Positions 12,999-25,115 of a stretch of 64,000 bases of DNA are shown here, piece by piece (position 1 is the first letter of the stretch; every line of letters begins with the position of its first letter). Source of the DNA: Lingula anatina (lineage: Eukaryota; Brachiopoda; Lingulata; Lingulida; Lingulidae); assembly GCF_001039355.2 (NCBI RefSeq), contig NW_019774725.1, positions 271,336 to 335,335 on the forward strand, in the 5' to 3' direction. The notes below the pieces were generated by a model. The model was not told where the DNA came from and did no database searches. It worked only from the letters and a program-made list of their open reading frames with translations. The position numbers and the translations under genes were made by a program.

Positions 12999-14045
12999 CA
13001 CAGAAACACGGACACTCCAACCCAATGCATTGTCCAAGGCTCAATTTGTAACTTACACTCAACTTCTGGAGCTTAAACTTGGCATGGAATAGCTACTGAT
13101 TTATATAGGCCTAAAAATACGGGTATGAATAAGATTGCTGAAAAAGACATCCAGGAAACTACTACCAAAATGTTGACTTGAAACAGAATATCACTGGCAT
13201 CACAGAAGCGAATTGTCATGGTTGGGGAGAAATTTTGCAAAATATTTTGGATATTTGTAGAACCAGAAGTTCCCAACAGAAAAGGGAATGCATTTGGAGT
13301 CATTATTTTAATTTGCAATGGGGAAGCTCATTGTATCATTTCATTATCCATAATTGTTGTTAATGTGTTTTTATAGTTACTGATAAACTAAGAAGTTTGA
13401 GAAATTTGTCCAGATTTAATCTATGCCTTATGTTAAGATAACATGAAATTGAGAAAGGCAAGAGATCATGTATTAGCTTAATGCTTAATAGGGGCAGGTC
13501 TTTGTTTTGAAAACCTTTAATCAGTCCCGTCTAAGAGCCAGTCATGTTGAATTAATTTTTTTACCTTATGTTGAAGGGACTTTGTAAATATTTTTTTTTT
13601 TGCAAAGGTCATGGTATCATAGTATAAATTTAAAATTTGTTTTTGATATGTAGGTTTTTATCAGTCTAAAATGGGTAAAAATGTTTTTTCCCTATAACAC
13701 CTAGATTTTCTGACAGTTATGATTGTGTAGACACTATTTCTCATGTGTTTATATGGATAATGAATAAGGGGATTTAGAAAAGTTACTCCATGCAATATGC
13801 TGTTCAACTACAACCAACCGTGTTATGGTTTTCTGTGTGGGAACTTTCCCCCCCCCCAAATTCTTATGTCTGGATGCAAAATTAATGGTTCTAGTATTAA
13901 ACAATGACTTATACTGTGATGTAAAATGTCATACAGAAAAAATACAGCTTATAAACCTGTTTTTGTCTTGTCTATTCCTCTGTGCTTAATAATGTCGAAA
14001 AAGTAAATGAATTTAACTCAATAAAGGTATGCTTTCCAGTGTTTG
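12999..14045 (+). terminator. 3' UTR and polyadenylation signal of the DUF4211 gene
   Basis: Non-coding sequence follows the TAG stop. An AATAAA at 14020-14025 is followed by a GT-rich stretch (ggtatgctttccagtgtttg), the usual arrangement for cleavage and polyadenylation, which gives a 3' UTR of about 1.03 kb. It carries several T-runs and C-runs (13851-13858, 14051-14060). No ORF of note. Confidence 0.55.
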
Positions 14046-14181
14046 AAATCCCCCCCCCCCCAAAGTCATGTTCTTTTTATCGCATCAACACATCCAGAAA
14101 AGCTTCTTATCTTTCCTAATTCAAACTTCAAAAATTGATTACTCTTACTACGTGGGCGAGACACCCTTATCAAACACTATC

Positions 14182-14323
14182 TTTTCTCATAATAAAGGTG
14201 AGTAAACTCCAAACAAATAAAAGAACCTGATGTTGGTATTTCCTTTTCTATGTTTTCTCATAATAAAGGGGAGTAAACTCTAAACAAATAAAAGAACCTG
14301 ATACTGATATTTCCTTCTAGAAT
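14182..14323. repeat. Two-copy 71-bp tandem duplication
   Basis: The block starting ttttctcataataaagg at 14182 recurs at 14253 with about nine in ten bases identical; both copies include caaataaaagaacctgat. Each copy contains two AATAAA motifs. It lies just downstream of the DUF4211 gene. Confidence 0.8.
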
Positions 14324-14671
14324 GTAGCGAAAGACAGGCTATCTATAGACAAGGCAGGTAACACGGATATGAGAAATATGTAACGAGCATGAAGCTGCAA
14401 GCTCATTAGAGTTCATATTCACACATTGGCAATGCTAGAATGAGAAAAAATGTAAATTTCACAAAAAATTGCCAAGCTGATTTTCGAACTAGACTTGTAT
14501 TATATGAATATTCAACAGTTCTGCAAGTATGAACACAATAGGTCAAACAGATTTCCTCTCATGTTGTCATTGAAAGTACATGGCGACAACAATGACAACA
14601 ACGATGGTGACAACAGACACTTGTGACGGTTATATGTACAGACATGATGTGTCTGTACATATAAATTCATT

Positions 14672-16271
14672 GAGGGAGACCCCTTGTCCCCATACCTTTT
14701 CATTCCTTGTTTAGAAATTTTCTTGGCCACAATTAAGATAGACCCTGATGTAAACGGAATCAATACAAACAATATGGAGTTTCTTATTTCTTCTTATACA
14801 GATGATACAACTCTTATACTGGGAGATGATGAGTTCTCCTTGAACAGGGTCCTCTACCTAATCGCTACATTCTCTGAGAGCCATTTTCTAAAAAACAAGC
14901 TATATGTATTAGGGCCAAGAGAGAGTGTTATGAAAAAAATCAAAACTGAAAAAGAAATGAAATGGAATCATGAAGGTGCATTTAAGTTACTTAGTATAAA
15001 ATACGAATTGAAAAAAACTAACCATTGTGAAATTAACTTTTTAGAAAAAAATGAAAAAATAAAAAATATCCTGAAAGTTTGGTCCTTGGGAAATCTTTCA
15101 AAAATTGGAAAGGTAACAGTGGTTAAAACTTTAATATTTCCCATCTTGGTGCATATGTTAACTGCCCTGCCAAACCCCCCAGACCATATCTTTAAAACTA
15201 TGGATACAATCATATTTTACTTTATCTGGAATGGGAAAAGAGACAAAATAAAACAAGCAACAATAGTGTCTGATTGCGAAAATGGAGGGCTTAAGGTACC
15301 ACAAATAAAACTTTTTACTAAGGCACTAAAACTTTCATGGCTAAAAAGACTTTTGGTTGAAGAAAATGAAAGTAAGTGGAAAGCGCTTTTTCTAAGTGAA
15401 CTGTCAGGAATCGGTGGGGGGGTGGGGGGGGGGGTGATAAAATATGGACATTGGCATAAGGTGGATTAAAAACACTTCGAGCAACTAATAACCCCTTTTG
15501 GCAAAATGATATTGATTCTTTGAGTGAAATTCAGGAAAACCCCAGTTTAACTCCAGAAGAAATCCTTTCACAACCATTATGGAAAAACTCAAAAATTAAA
15601 ATAAATGAAAAAACTATATTCCATAAAAGATGGTGTAAAAATGGTATTTTCTACATTAATGATATTGTAAATAATGTTGGAAATTTCCTCTCTCTAGAGG
15701 AACTAAACAAAAAATTCAGCCTAAACGTTAACTTTCTGGAAAACTTGAGTATTCAAAAGAGCATACCATCTGAATGGTGTAAAACTATCTCTACTCATGG
15801 AAGAAAATTACACATGGTATCCCAAGAAATAATTGACTCAATTAAAAAAGTTACCAAACCATCCAGATATTTTTACAAAAAATACCTCCAAGGCCATACC
15901 ATATCACCAAATGAAAGTATAGGTAAATGGCACGAGAATATTAAAAAATCCTTAAGTAATGACGATTGGCAACTAATATTTAGATTTCCCTTCCAAGAAT
16001 CATATGACATGAACTGCAGACGCTTCAATTTAGAATAAATCATAGAATATCCAGTACCAATGTCTATCTCATGAAAAATTTCAGAAGAGAATCAGAACAG
16101 TGTGAATTTTGCAATGCTGCTAGGGAAACTATTCTTCACGTTTTCTGGGATAGCCCACATGTACAGAATGTTTGGATGTGTGTCATTTGTTCTGTAAAAG
16201 ATAATTTAGGTGTGGTCATTGAGAGATCTCCTGAGATTTTTTATTTGGGCTTGTGCAAGCCTATGATATAA
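14672..16271 (+). pseudogene. Frameshifted, 5'-truncated LINE reverse-transcriptase remnant
   Basis: Three successive frames read the C-terminal part of a non-LTR retrotransposon ORF2. The first (14672-15469) has EGDPLSPYLF, the degenerate catalytic box YTDD at 14795-14806 (normally F/YADD), and later FYFIWNGKRDKI and CENGGLKVPQIKLFTKALKL, typical of the thumb region. The second (about 15455-16038) begins TNNPFWQNDID. The third (about 16020-16271) carries the end zinc-knuckle CEFC...HVFWDS, where the usual last Cys is Ser. Breaks fall at the G-rich run 15414-15436 and near 16020-16040. The endonuclease and N-terminal RT are absent. A (TG)n tract follows at 16621. It is a dead insertion; the clade (L1/Tx1-like style) is a guess from motif texture. 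Confidence 0.85.
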
Positions 16272-16620
16272 AAGGTTTTTATTTACTTATCTTAATAATT
16301 AAGACATATGTCAGTGTATGTAGAACGAGAACAGAAATCCCAACATGGGAAGGAACTAGACAATATGTTAAATACTACAGATTCTGAAATGATTAATTTA
16401 TGTATTCTTTATGTATACCGACAAAAAACAACATGTTAAAAGAAAATGGAAAAATATTGATCGCATATTACAACTTAATTGACAAGCAACCAGCTAAGGA
16501 TATACCTCTTAGTACTTCAAATGAAAGGTTAACAACATGAATTGTCAATCTCTATTTCTACCCTTATATGCAATACTGTAATTGTACAACCTTTTTTATA
16601 CTGAGAGAGAGAGTACAAGT

Positions 16621-16660
16621 ATGTGTGTGTGTGTGTGTGTCTGTGTGTGTGTGTGTGTGA
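16621..16660. repeat. (TG)n microsatellite
   Basis: A 40-base TG dinucleotide run with one C interruption, about 350 bp past the LINE remnant. Confidence 0.95.
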
Positions 16661-19100
16661 TTCATAAGGCAAAATTGTAAAATTGTATATTAATTTGCTA
16701 CTGAAGAAAAAAAATTAATTGGAATTTTTATAAAATATCTTCAAGTTAATAACTTCTACATTTTAATTTTCGGTTATTGATCACACTTTGAATATACCTC
16801 CAAATCTCTTTATTTCGCCTTTGCCAATGTTCTGTTAAGTTCCATCTATCTGTGAGTTTGTCAGTTAGTAACATTATGGAAAAAGTTGTGGAAAAAGTTG
16901 CTGAGATAATTTGGAAACTGTCTGGAGGGGACCAAGTAAGAAACACTTAAATTTTGGTGATGATCTAGTATACCAAATAAATTATGTCATGTACGTTTCA
17001 GCGAGTGTTATGCAGTCGCGTTCAGGTGAGTCGTTTTGCATTATCATCAATTACACCACATCAGGCTATCACTCGTAATTAAACGGGATTCCCGGGACTC
17101 GAATATTTAAAAATTACTCAGTCGGACTACATGAAAAGATGTTTCCACTTCTGTCCTGCTTTAACTAGTTAACAAACTCCGTTTTTCTGTAAGCCACAGT
17201 ATGTTAAAAGTTAAGAAGGGAATTGGATGAAATTTTCAGGATTGGTCTGAAATGGATTCTGATGGGGATTAGTTAATTAATAAAATAATAATTATAATGA
17301 GAATTGAGCTTATTAATTAGTTGATAAATAATAATGAGAATTAAGTTAATGAATAAATTTATGGATTTGCTAAAAAATAATAATGATGAGTGTAACATAC
17401 CATTCTGCATCAGAACACTTACCTATGGTACTAGTTGTGAGCAGTTTTAACTGAGAATATCCTTCCTGTGTTATAGTGAGCTGTTTTCCCCTATTATAGG
17501 CACCTTGCCAGCTGGCTACACTACATAAACCTTCCACTACTACACTACTCATGTCACTTTACTTCACTTAATTTCTGGACAGAGGGACAGTCCAGTGTGT
17601 TGACAATTCTGCTGACATCTCATTCTACTTCCACTTCAATTCTGAAGCATCACACCAGACTTAGTTTTCTACTAACTATCATGCCAGTAGAGTTTACTTC
17701 CCCCGACTTTAGAATAAAATAATAATAATAAAGCAAATTTTATCTAAGTAGTTGTTTTCTATAATACAATGATCATTGAGCTGTCCAGCGGAGGTCTGTG
17801 CTCTCTGGTCCGGGTGCTTTTCTGGTTTAAAATTGAAGTTTCTACAAGCGAATGACAACAAATCTGTTAAAGAGTCTACCTTTATTGTTTTCAAAAACAT
17901 GTCATATCATGGATGCCAACTTAAGAGAAAAACTACAGTCCAGATAATTTCATAACTAACTTCTTAAAAAATTGTAGAATACATTACAGTTTGCCCCTTT
18001 TTAACTTGCAAGATATGCTGTTACAGAAAAATTTGAGGATTATTTAAAAAATTAGACTGGTCATGACAATCATATTGATGAATTATTATCCTCATTTACA
18101 CAAAGTATATGTAGAAAAATAAAACAGTAAGTTGTGAGATATAAAATAACACTTTCACATGATCAGGAAAAGGTGTTTTTGACATTTCATCATTTGGCAT
18201 CTTGATAACCCCTATATATTCTCAAAATTAGAAGAGATAGTTTCATAAAAATTGGGTCAAAATTATGATCTTAATTAGTTTTATGAAATCCTTTCCTCAA
18301 TATGAGAAAAATGCTTCACAACAGACTTGTACTCATAAAAGGCAAGCATCTAGAAATATTTAAATGACTCTTAAAGGCATGCAAAAAAGTTCTTTAGCTT
18401 GGTAGTTGGCTCATAGGTTGGCCACACAATAACGATATGAAAGTATTTCAGCTTGTATTTTATAATTATCAGATATGACTCTTAAAGATAATTTATGTAA
18501 TTAAGACAATAAAATCTTTCATTCTCATTAGTTCCAGTTGGTCTAAAAGCTACTCCCTGTAGAAGGAAGTGGGAAATATTAGTATGTACAAATATTGCTG
18601 CCAGGAGGATAGTCCAATAATTAACTACATCATGCTGGCAAGTGGTAAGACAGAGTCGAAATACATGCTCCTCCTTCACTGTCAACCTCCAACTACTTGA
18701 TCGATGCTTTTTTTTAGCATATCTGCAACACTATTTCAACTTCTCTGCAAAACAGACGAAATTCACTATAACCACTGTGCATGATGCTTCATCTTGGTCT
18801 AAGTTTTTTTTTCTGCAAGTTGTTAAATCATTCACAAAAGTAGGAAAATTGAGCCTTGGTGTATCTGCCAGTGTTATGTTAGGCTATGTCATTCTGAAAT
18901 GAGAAAAAATAATGATCAAATAAGATTGCTACAGAGTCTATAAGATAAAATTAGGTTTTTAAAAATCTATTGATAAATCATGAATCATAGTTAAAAAATA
19001 CCCAGCTAAATTAATAAGAAATGTACTCATTGATAATTGTACCAAAGCTTTATATTAATTTCCTTAAATGTGACTTTTTTACAAGAAGTTACTAATTTTT
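16661..19100. other. Gene-free AT-rich intergenic stretch
   Basis: No exon with convincing splice sites and family similarity was found on either strand. There are short AT-rich runs (aataataat near 17280-17390 and 17715-17735). The short open frames here have no recognisable domain and are probably chance. Confidence 0.6.
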
Positions 19101-19141
19101 TTCTAATTTCTAATTCCCAAGCTACTAATTTTTTCTAATAT

Positions 19142-19147
19142 TTTATT
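19142..19147 (-). terminator. Candidate polyadenylation signal of the single-LIM gene
   Basis: TTTATT on the plus strand is AATAAA on the minus strand, 268 bases past the stop codon of the LIM gene. It is the nearest such hexamer, but usage is not proven. Confidence 0.4.
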
Positions 19148-19414
19148 GCAATAAGTTGAAACACATTTGCTCCTCATAAATAGTGGTATGCCCCTAAGAT
19201 ATGGCCCAATGAGTGTACATGGAAATAATACAAAAAAGAAAAGAACTCTGGGGAAAATATTAAAAAGAAGAAATATTATTGTAACCACTTGACATTTCGG
19301 ATGAATAAATGTCTAAATATTGGTTTCCAACATAGCTGATTATTTCTGTTTTTTAAATTTTCTTCAAAATAAATTTCATTCATTTCACATTCAAGAAAAA
19401 GTTGTGGTACCTAA

Positions 19415-21783
19415 TTAGAAGTTAGAGCCCATTCCACCTTGGTTACGGGACCCTGAGAACTGGGCCCCATCATCTGTATGGAGTGCCCCTGCCCCCGCGC
19501 CAAAGCCGCACCCTTTGGGACCAAACTGTCGGGCATAACACTTTTTACAGAAGATCCAGCCATCATGGCATGCCAAGTTGTTGCTGTCCAAGTTGGTCTT
19601 ACACATGCCTATATAAGGAAAGCAACATGCATGTGTTAGTCACCACAGATACAGTTGCCATGACAACAAGGTTTGACACGAAGGCTTGATGAGGATCAAG
19701 AGAAAGCACATCATGTCAACTAGAACATCAGAGAGATTTTGTAGTCAAATTTGTCATCCATTTTGCATTCTGTTCAGCAAAAAATTTTTCTTTTTCATCA
19801 GGTCACAAAAAATTGCTAAACCAAGTTTTTTCATTGACTTATAAAACCATAACCATAATGTTAGGAAATCGAGTAACAAAACAAAACAAATAATACAGCA
19901 CAGTAGGATAATTAAAGATGAAAAGTGTAAAAGAAAGCTGAAAAATAAGAAGTTTAAAGTAGAAAAGACATCAGGAGCAGTACAATAAACAAGCAATGGC
20001 CTAGCGGCAACACTGTCACAAAAAGAGTCCTAGAAAAAAATAAAACTTATCCTTTTGGTGCATGACCCAAGCAAGGTTAGTGTTAAGGTGTGCATGAGCT
20101 AGGTTTGAGTTCTTAAAGCCAGTTGCCATGGATACTGGATAATAAATGCTGAAGCTGAGCAGCTAGATTGTATGGAGAATGCAGTAAGTTATTTCACCAA
20201 ATTCAAAAATGTCTTAATCAAATTTTATAGCCTCAACAACTTATGAACATTCAGAAGCCAGTAGCCAAGGTACCAATGCTTTCACTATGTTAACCAAGAA
20301 GTAGCATATATTCACAAATGTAAATTAGCTGCTACTTTAATGATAAAGAGAAATCAAAAGGTAAGAGTCCTATAAAAGAAACAAGAGTAGTGATAAATGA
20401 ATGGTGGGTTTCTACACCTGAAAATGTCATGATCTGGAGAGAAAAGGGGAATTGTCGGCAGGGCACAGTTTATACACACAGCAGAGGGCACATAGGTCTC
20501 CATACAAACCAATCTTACTTCTTTGTGCCAAATTTTTTGGCATGGCATGTTTTACACCATATCCACCCATCCTGAGCATGCATTGTGCTGGTATCTAGTG
20601 ATGTACTGCACATGCCTGAAAAGTAGATGGTGTCATAATGAGCAAAAACACAAGTTACTAACTTCAGTGACTTTATACAAAACACTATAAGCTTTTTGGT
20701 GAAATCACCAAATTGACTCAGTTTCACGTAATGGTACACTCTATGGGTCTAAAAATCCACCAAATGGTTATTTTTACCATCCACAGATTCTTATAAAAAC
20801 TTACACCATCAAAATGATTTAACCCCTTTTAAATAATTTTTCTGGAGTATACCCGATGTTGAAATTTACATAAGACCTTATAGGGACATGGTCGCTGGTT
20901 CAAACTAAATCAACCTTTATAAATTTAATTAAAGGTCAAATCCCTGTGTAGAGAGGAATAGATAAATTATTCGTGAGAATGAGAAAATTGCTTATTTCCC
21001 ACGTAAAATTCATTTTGACAGGAAAATCCCATGGAGTTGCCCTTAAAGTACTAATAAGTCAAGATTTCATTTTGGGCTATTTTAGGATAAATTTGTAGAA
21101 GCCTGCTAAAATATAGCAACTACCAGTCTAAAAGATTGCCAACTTTTTACTTTTTGTAAAATAAATTTTTTATCTTGGATCAAAGTAATCAAAGAAGACT
21201 AAATGTTTTGGACTTTGACTGTAGAACAACTTAATTCTGACTTATGTTAATTCTGCAAAACTGTTCGAATGTCTGTGCTTAGTATTGTCTCAAACAAAAA
21301 ACATTTCGAACTTATTTCTTCATTCATATTCTTTTTATGGTGTATTTATACCATGCTCACTCATAGAGTTCTATGATATTTGATCAACATATTTAGTAAA
21401 TACCATAATATTCCCTGCATATGAATGGTCTTATCATGTTCCAAAATTAGCACAACAATCAAAACAGGTAAACTGTAGAAATAACTACAATAATAAAAGA
21501 CCATTAAGGCAAGAAAATAGTCGCTTGAGCTTCAAATTTTTCCTGCATTGTAAGCAGATTTACAACAAATACAGGACAAGACCAAATAGACAAATAGAAA
21601 GAACTTGACAGAAAAAGGATCATGGAATAAAAGTAGATTTTTTTCACAATGCAGTGGATGAAACACAAAAGCTAGGTGATTGTGAAAATAAAGGTGGATT
21701 GCCAATCCAACTTACTAGAAAAAGAAAACATGGCCCAAGATAAACTGCCATTGCCCTGAAACAATTTGATAAGCCTTTTGAAT

Positions 21784-21837
<54 letters not shown>

Positions 21838-22346
21838 TGCATTATAGATTTATTTCATGTATACGACTGCATTAGTTACATCACATTAACAACAATATAA
21901 ATTATGTTATAGTAACAACCAAATTATCTACATTTTACAGGATACAGCCAATTGTACATGGACCTGATGGAAGTGTCCAACATTTTGCAGAGAGGGTTTT
22001 GTTTTTGAAATCCTTTTACCAATGCAGCATCTCCTGTGCATACTGTTATAATCAGGTTTTCAATAGTATTTATTTATTTTTGAGAACCTGATCAAGGAGT
22101 CTTTGCCCAAACCCCCTTAACCCCCCCACCCCCCAATCACGCTACACATGCTCCTGTAAACAGTACAGGAATAATTTCTCAGTACACATATTGGGAACAC
22201 CTATAGGAGTAATATGAAAACAACCTCAACCTACCACAGCGATAACATGCTTTATGCCATTTAAATCCAGCTCCACTTTTTTCCTCAGCAGCATATACAG
22301 ATTTCTCACATGCCCTACACTTAGGAGCAGCTACAGGTTTAAACAT
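19415..22346 (-). CDS. Mlp60A: Single-LIM muscle LIM protein (Mlp60A-like), 101 aa
   Basis: Coding exons are 22235-22346 and 19415-19608, joined in phase 1 (TGT G|GC). The start ATG sits in a CCACCATG context just after an acceptor, so a non-coding 5' exon lies upstream (ending 23817). One LIM domain has all eight zinc ligands: C10, C13, H31, C34, C37, C40, C58, C61. The nuclear-localisation-like and Gly-rich tail [15 protein letters not shown] is typical of the CRP/MLP family. The length and the opening [18 protein letters not shown] match fly Mlp60A (92 aa), which acts at muscle Z-discs and in the nucleus. The C-terminus adds a Gly/Ser/Asn tail ending GGMGSNF. Intron 2 (2.6 kb) contains an alternative second half-LIM exon. 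A second copy of the first exon at 26683-26794 probably reflects an assembly duplication. Confidence 0.88.
20515..20615 (-). CDS. Alternative second half-LIM exon with its own stop
   Basis: An acceptor (cttttcag|GC) opens in the same phase as the 19608 exon and encodes [20 protein letters not shown], then [12 protein letters not shown] and TAA at 20515-20517. With the 22235-22346 exon it makes a complete eight-ligand LIM of about 70 residues lacking the Gly-rich tail. The sequence AAGTAAGA is also a good donor, so the exon could instead end at 20519. However, joining that donor to the 19608 exon gives an immediate stop (K-H-V-stop). It is therefore mutually exclusive with the usual terminal exon, either as an alternative last exon or as a decaying relic. 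Intact zinc ligands favour function. Confidence 0.6.
21787..21835. repeat. Poly(A) tract of about 48 bases
   Basis: A pure A run in the intron of the single-LIM gene (plus-strand sense). The matching tract in the second copy (from 26221) is only about 20 A long, a length difference expected between alleles or copies. Confidence 0.9.
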
Positions 22347-23816
22347 GGTGGAATCTGAAAAAAAAAAAAGAATAAAAATACTATTCCCAAGATATCATGT
22401 TTAAATTCTTTTTGAAGATACAAAATAAGAAGAAAAAACCAAGAATGTTTTACACTGCAATTATTTCATTTCATATGCTAACCACATTTCTTAAGATAAT
22501 TCTTCAAATATATTTTTTCGTGCACTCTAATGAACCCATAATACTTAATCATAAGTCAAAACATTTTTCCAAGATAAATGCCTCAATAACCAAGTGCCCC
22601 TGCCCTTTTACCATCACCTCAGCTGTTCAATGCTGGATAGATAAAACAGCTGTCAAAAATAAACCTTGACTAACTGATCTACCTGTCAGCTAGATGAGAA
22701 TTATTTTCATATATCGCTCTTTATAGTTCTTGTTCAAATGCTTGTAAAGTTTTCACTGAATTTTCCTTCAATTCAGTGCTGACATTGATTCGGAATTAAA
22801 AGCACAAATTCATCTAGAAATGTTACATTTTAAAATGTCTGTCTACATAATGAGTCACATATCCTGCAGACAGTCAGTTACCAAGAATGCTATCAGGCTT
22901 GCAAATATTCACATCTGAACACATCTTTCACACTATCCAAACAGATAATGTCTGTTTCTTATGTGCCATTCCATGGATCATCTAAAATGCAGCTAAGCCA
23001 GTTTGCTATTTGATATTTCCATCACTTCAATTAACACTGACATGCCAAATAGTCTGCATACTATATTCCAAGGGCCAGGTGTAAAAGTTCCATCCCACTT
23101 TTCCAGTAAATATTTTTATAACAAATTTATGAGTATATGAAGTTAGTCTGAATCATGGCAAGATGACTAATTTTATCTATAATTTAGGGTGTTGGCTGTG
23201 TGAACCATATAGCCCAAATTCAGCACAAAACTAGCAGTAATCAAATTGTTTTCCATACAGACAAAAAGAGATTTTTGTTAAACAAAATTTTACTCATGGA
23301 GCCAGTCCAGGCATTTTGTCAAATAAATAATAACCCATGTAAAGCCTAAATCTTCAAGGTTCACAGTACAGCTGAAAATTCAAATGAAACATCACTATCA
23401 TATATTACAATTATAATACCAAGCTAATGATCATTTTTGCTCGAAACATGATTGTTTAAACTGACCGCTTTAGGCTCTGAAGTAGACAATGAACTACAAG
23501 CTTTTATAATAATGTTCATAAATAAATTGTTCTGGTTGGATGACTAAAGATTATAGCAAGATATTATGAACATGGGTTGGACAACTAGTATTAACGATTT
23601 TCTATCATAAACTAGAAGAATAAAGATAAAATCACGCTGAATGACTGCAGCACAAACACATTTGAATACTTAAAAATAAGCATTTCCCATGCTCAAACAC
23701 AACCAACACAAGTGCGTAAGAAGCCGATTCCAGACGGTATTAATAAGATAATTCCTACTGATGTCCACTGTTTTAACAGAAATAGCCCTTACTTTTATTA
23801 GAAAGTTCAAACATAC

Positions 23817-24060
23817 CTTCAAAGATGCAAGATGAAACTCCTTCGCTTTTTTCTTTGTCTGTCTTGCCTGAAAGACAGCAGTGCGCCGCTATTCGGTCAG
23901 GTATTTGAGTTATTTTTGCACACTGCTTGTTCCCTCATTCTGTATATGGACATAGAGAAGAGTGAACGCCACCTGGTTGAGCAGTGTAACTGAAGCCTGT
24001 AAATAGCCGCAGCCCCGCTGGAACTGAACTTGCCTCTCCTCTTATTATCCCGAGTTAAAA
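23817..24060 (-). promoter_or_regulatory. First non-coding exon and promoter of the single-LIM gene
   Basis: Reading the minus strand, a non-coding exon ends at a donor GAAG|GTATGT (exon end 23817) and would splice to the acceptor upstream of the ATG at 22346. Upstream sequence carries an E-box CACCTG at 23970-23975 and a MEF2-like tgtaaatag at 23998-24006, both common in muscle promoters. The transcription start is not fixed. The motifs are short and could be chance. Confidence 0.45.
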
Positions 24061-25056
24061 TCGTAACACTCTAAGTGGGTCACAGATACACGCGTTTCAA
24101 ATTAGCCTTAACCTAGTAGGGACGCTATTTGCAGAGGGAAAATGTTTTCTTTGCGTTACGTTAGTTGTCTATGGACTGATCAAAAATAAGAAAAAAATTC
24201 ATGAACGTAACGGAGTTTGAGCGATCGATTGCCGTAGGTGTGAATGTTGTCAATGCATCTAGTCCGTATTGCGACTTGATGTGCTTTTCATCACAACGCA
24301 GTTACTGCCCAAGGCGTCTGTACGGGTAAAAAAGCTGTGCAAGATACTAAGGCACAAAATGTGACTTTGGCATTCACATTGGTTTTTTTTTTATCCTGTT
24401 TTCCTTCTTCAAAATCCATTTTGGTCCTGAAGATTCTTTAAAAATTAGTATGAAGGCATTTGGTTTAGATATACACGGAGTGAAGTTTATCTTGTTTCAG
24501 AGTTCCTTACGTCTTAAGAAGTCTGGACTGTAGAATTGGAATATAAAAAAATTCTAGAATCAAGATAAAAAAAACCTTTTTCATAAACGGATCCTTTCCT
24601 ATACTGCCCAAAGGGTGCACGGGAAAGATGTGTCGTCTTGGGACTGTGCGTACACAATGTACTTCACGCCATTCGCTGTCCTTTTGTTATTTGAAATAAA
24701 AGAAAATTGAACCCCTAATATTTATCCCCCCCACCCCCATTTACGTCTCTCAATGAAAAGGCAGTACTGTAGGACGCGTTAATGCATCTTGTGCTGTCTA
24801 AAAACGAGCCATAAACGCCTAAGGGTTGCCCAAACCCTCTAGGTAATTAGCCTGTACTTTTATCCCAAAGGCATCTTACATCCAATTAAAATAATGTAAA
24901 TGATACCTCTACTCGAAAAAATGGCATTTGGAACTCAAAAGAGGTTTAAAAGCATGCACTAGGGCGTTGTTTGGGATGCCACGAAATTGTTAATTGCCTT
25001 TTTAGCTCTAAAAAAAGAAAAAAAAAACGTTAGACAACGCATTCAGGTCTGTAGGT

Positions 25057-25087
<31 letters not shown>

Positions 25088-25114
25088 GGGTGAAAAAAAA
25101 ATTTTGCCCTTTTT

Positions 25115-25115
25115 N
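25115..25115. other. Single N at a repeat junction
   Basis: A lone N follows a low-complexity, low-quality-looking run (G-run, tgaaaaaaaaattttgccc) and stands exactly where the 4.4 kb repeat starts again. It looks like a contig join. Confidence 0.95.

Larger units (their letters stand above)
20675..25114. repeat. First copy of a 4.4 kb near-identical direct repeat
   Basis: Starts atacaaaacactataagctt and ends at a degraded run just before the single N at 25115. It is collinear along its whole length with 25116 to about 29557, with scattered substitutions and small indels. It contains the first coding exon and promoter of the single-LIM gene. See the duplication finding. Confidence 0.9.

Noticed and set aside
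20881-20945. tRNA-like phrase ggtcgctggttcaaact
   Set aside because: No cloverleaf arms could be paired around it; a chance resemblance to a T-loop.
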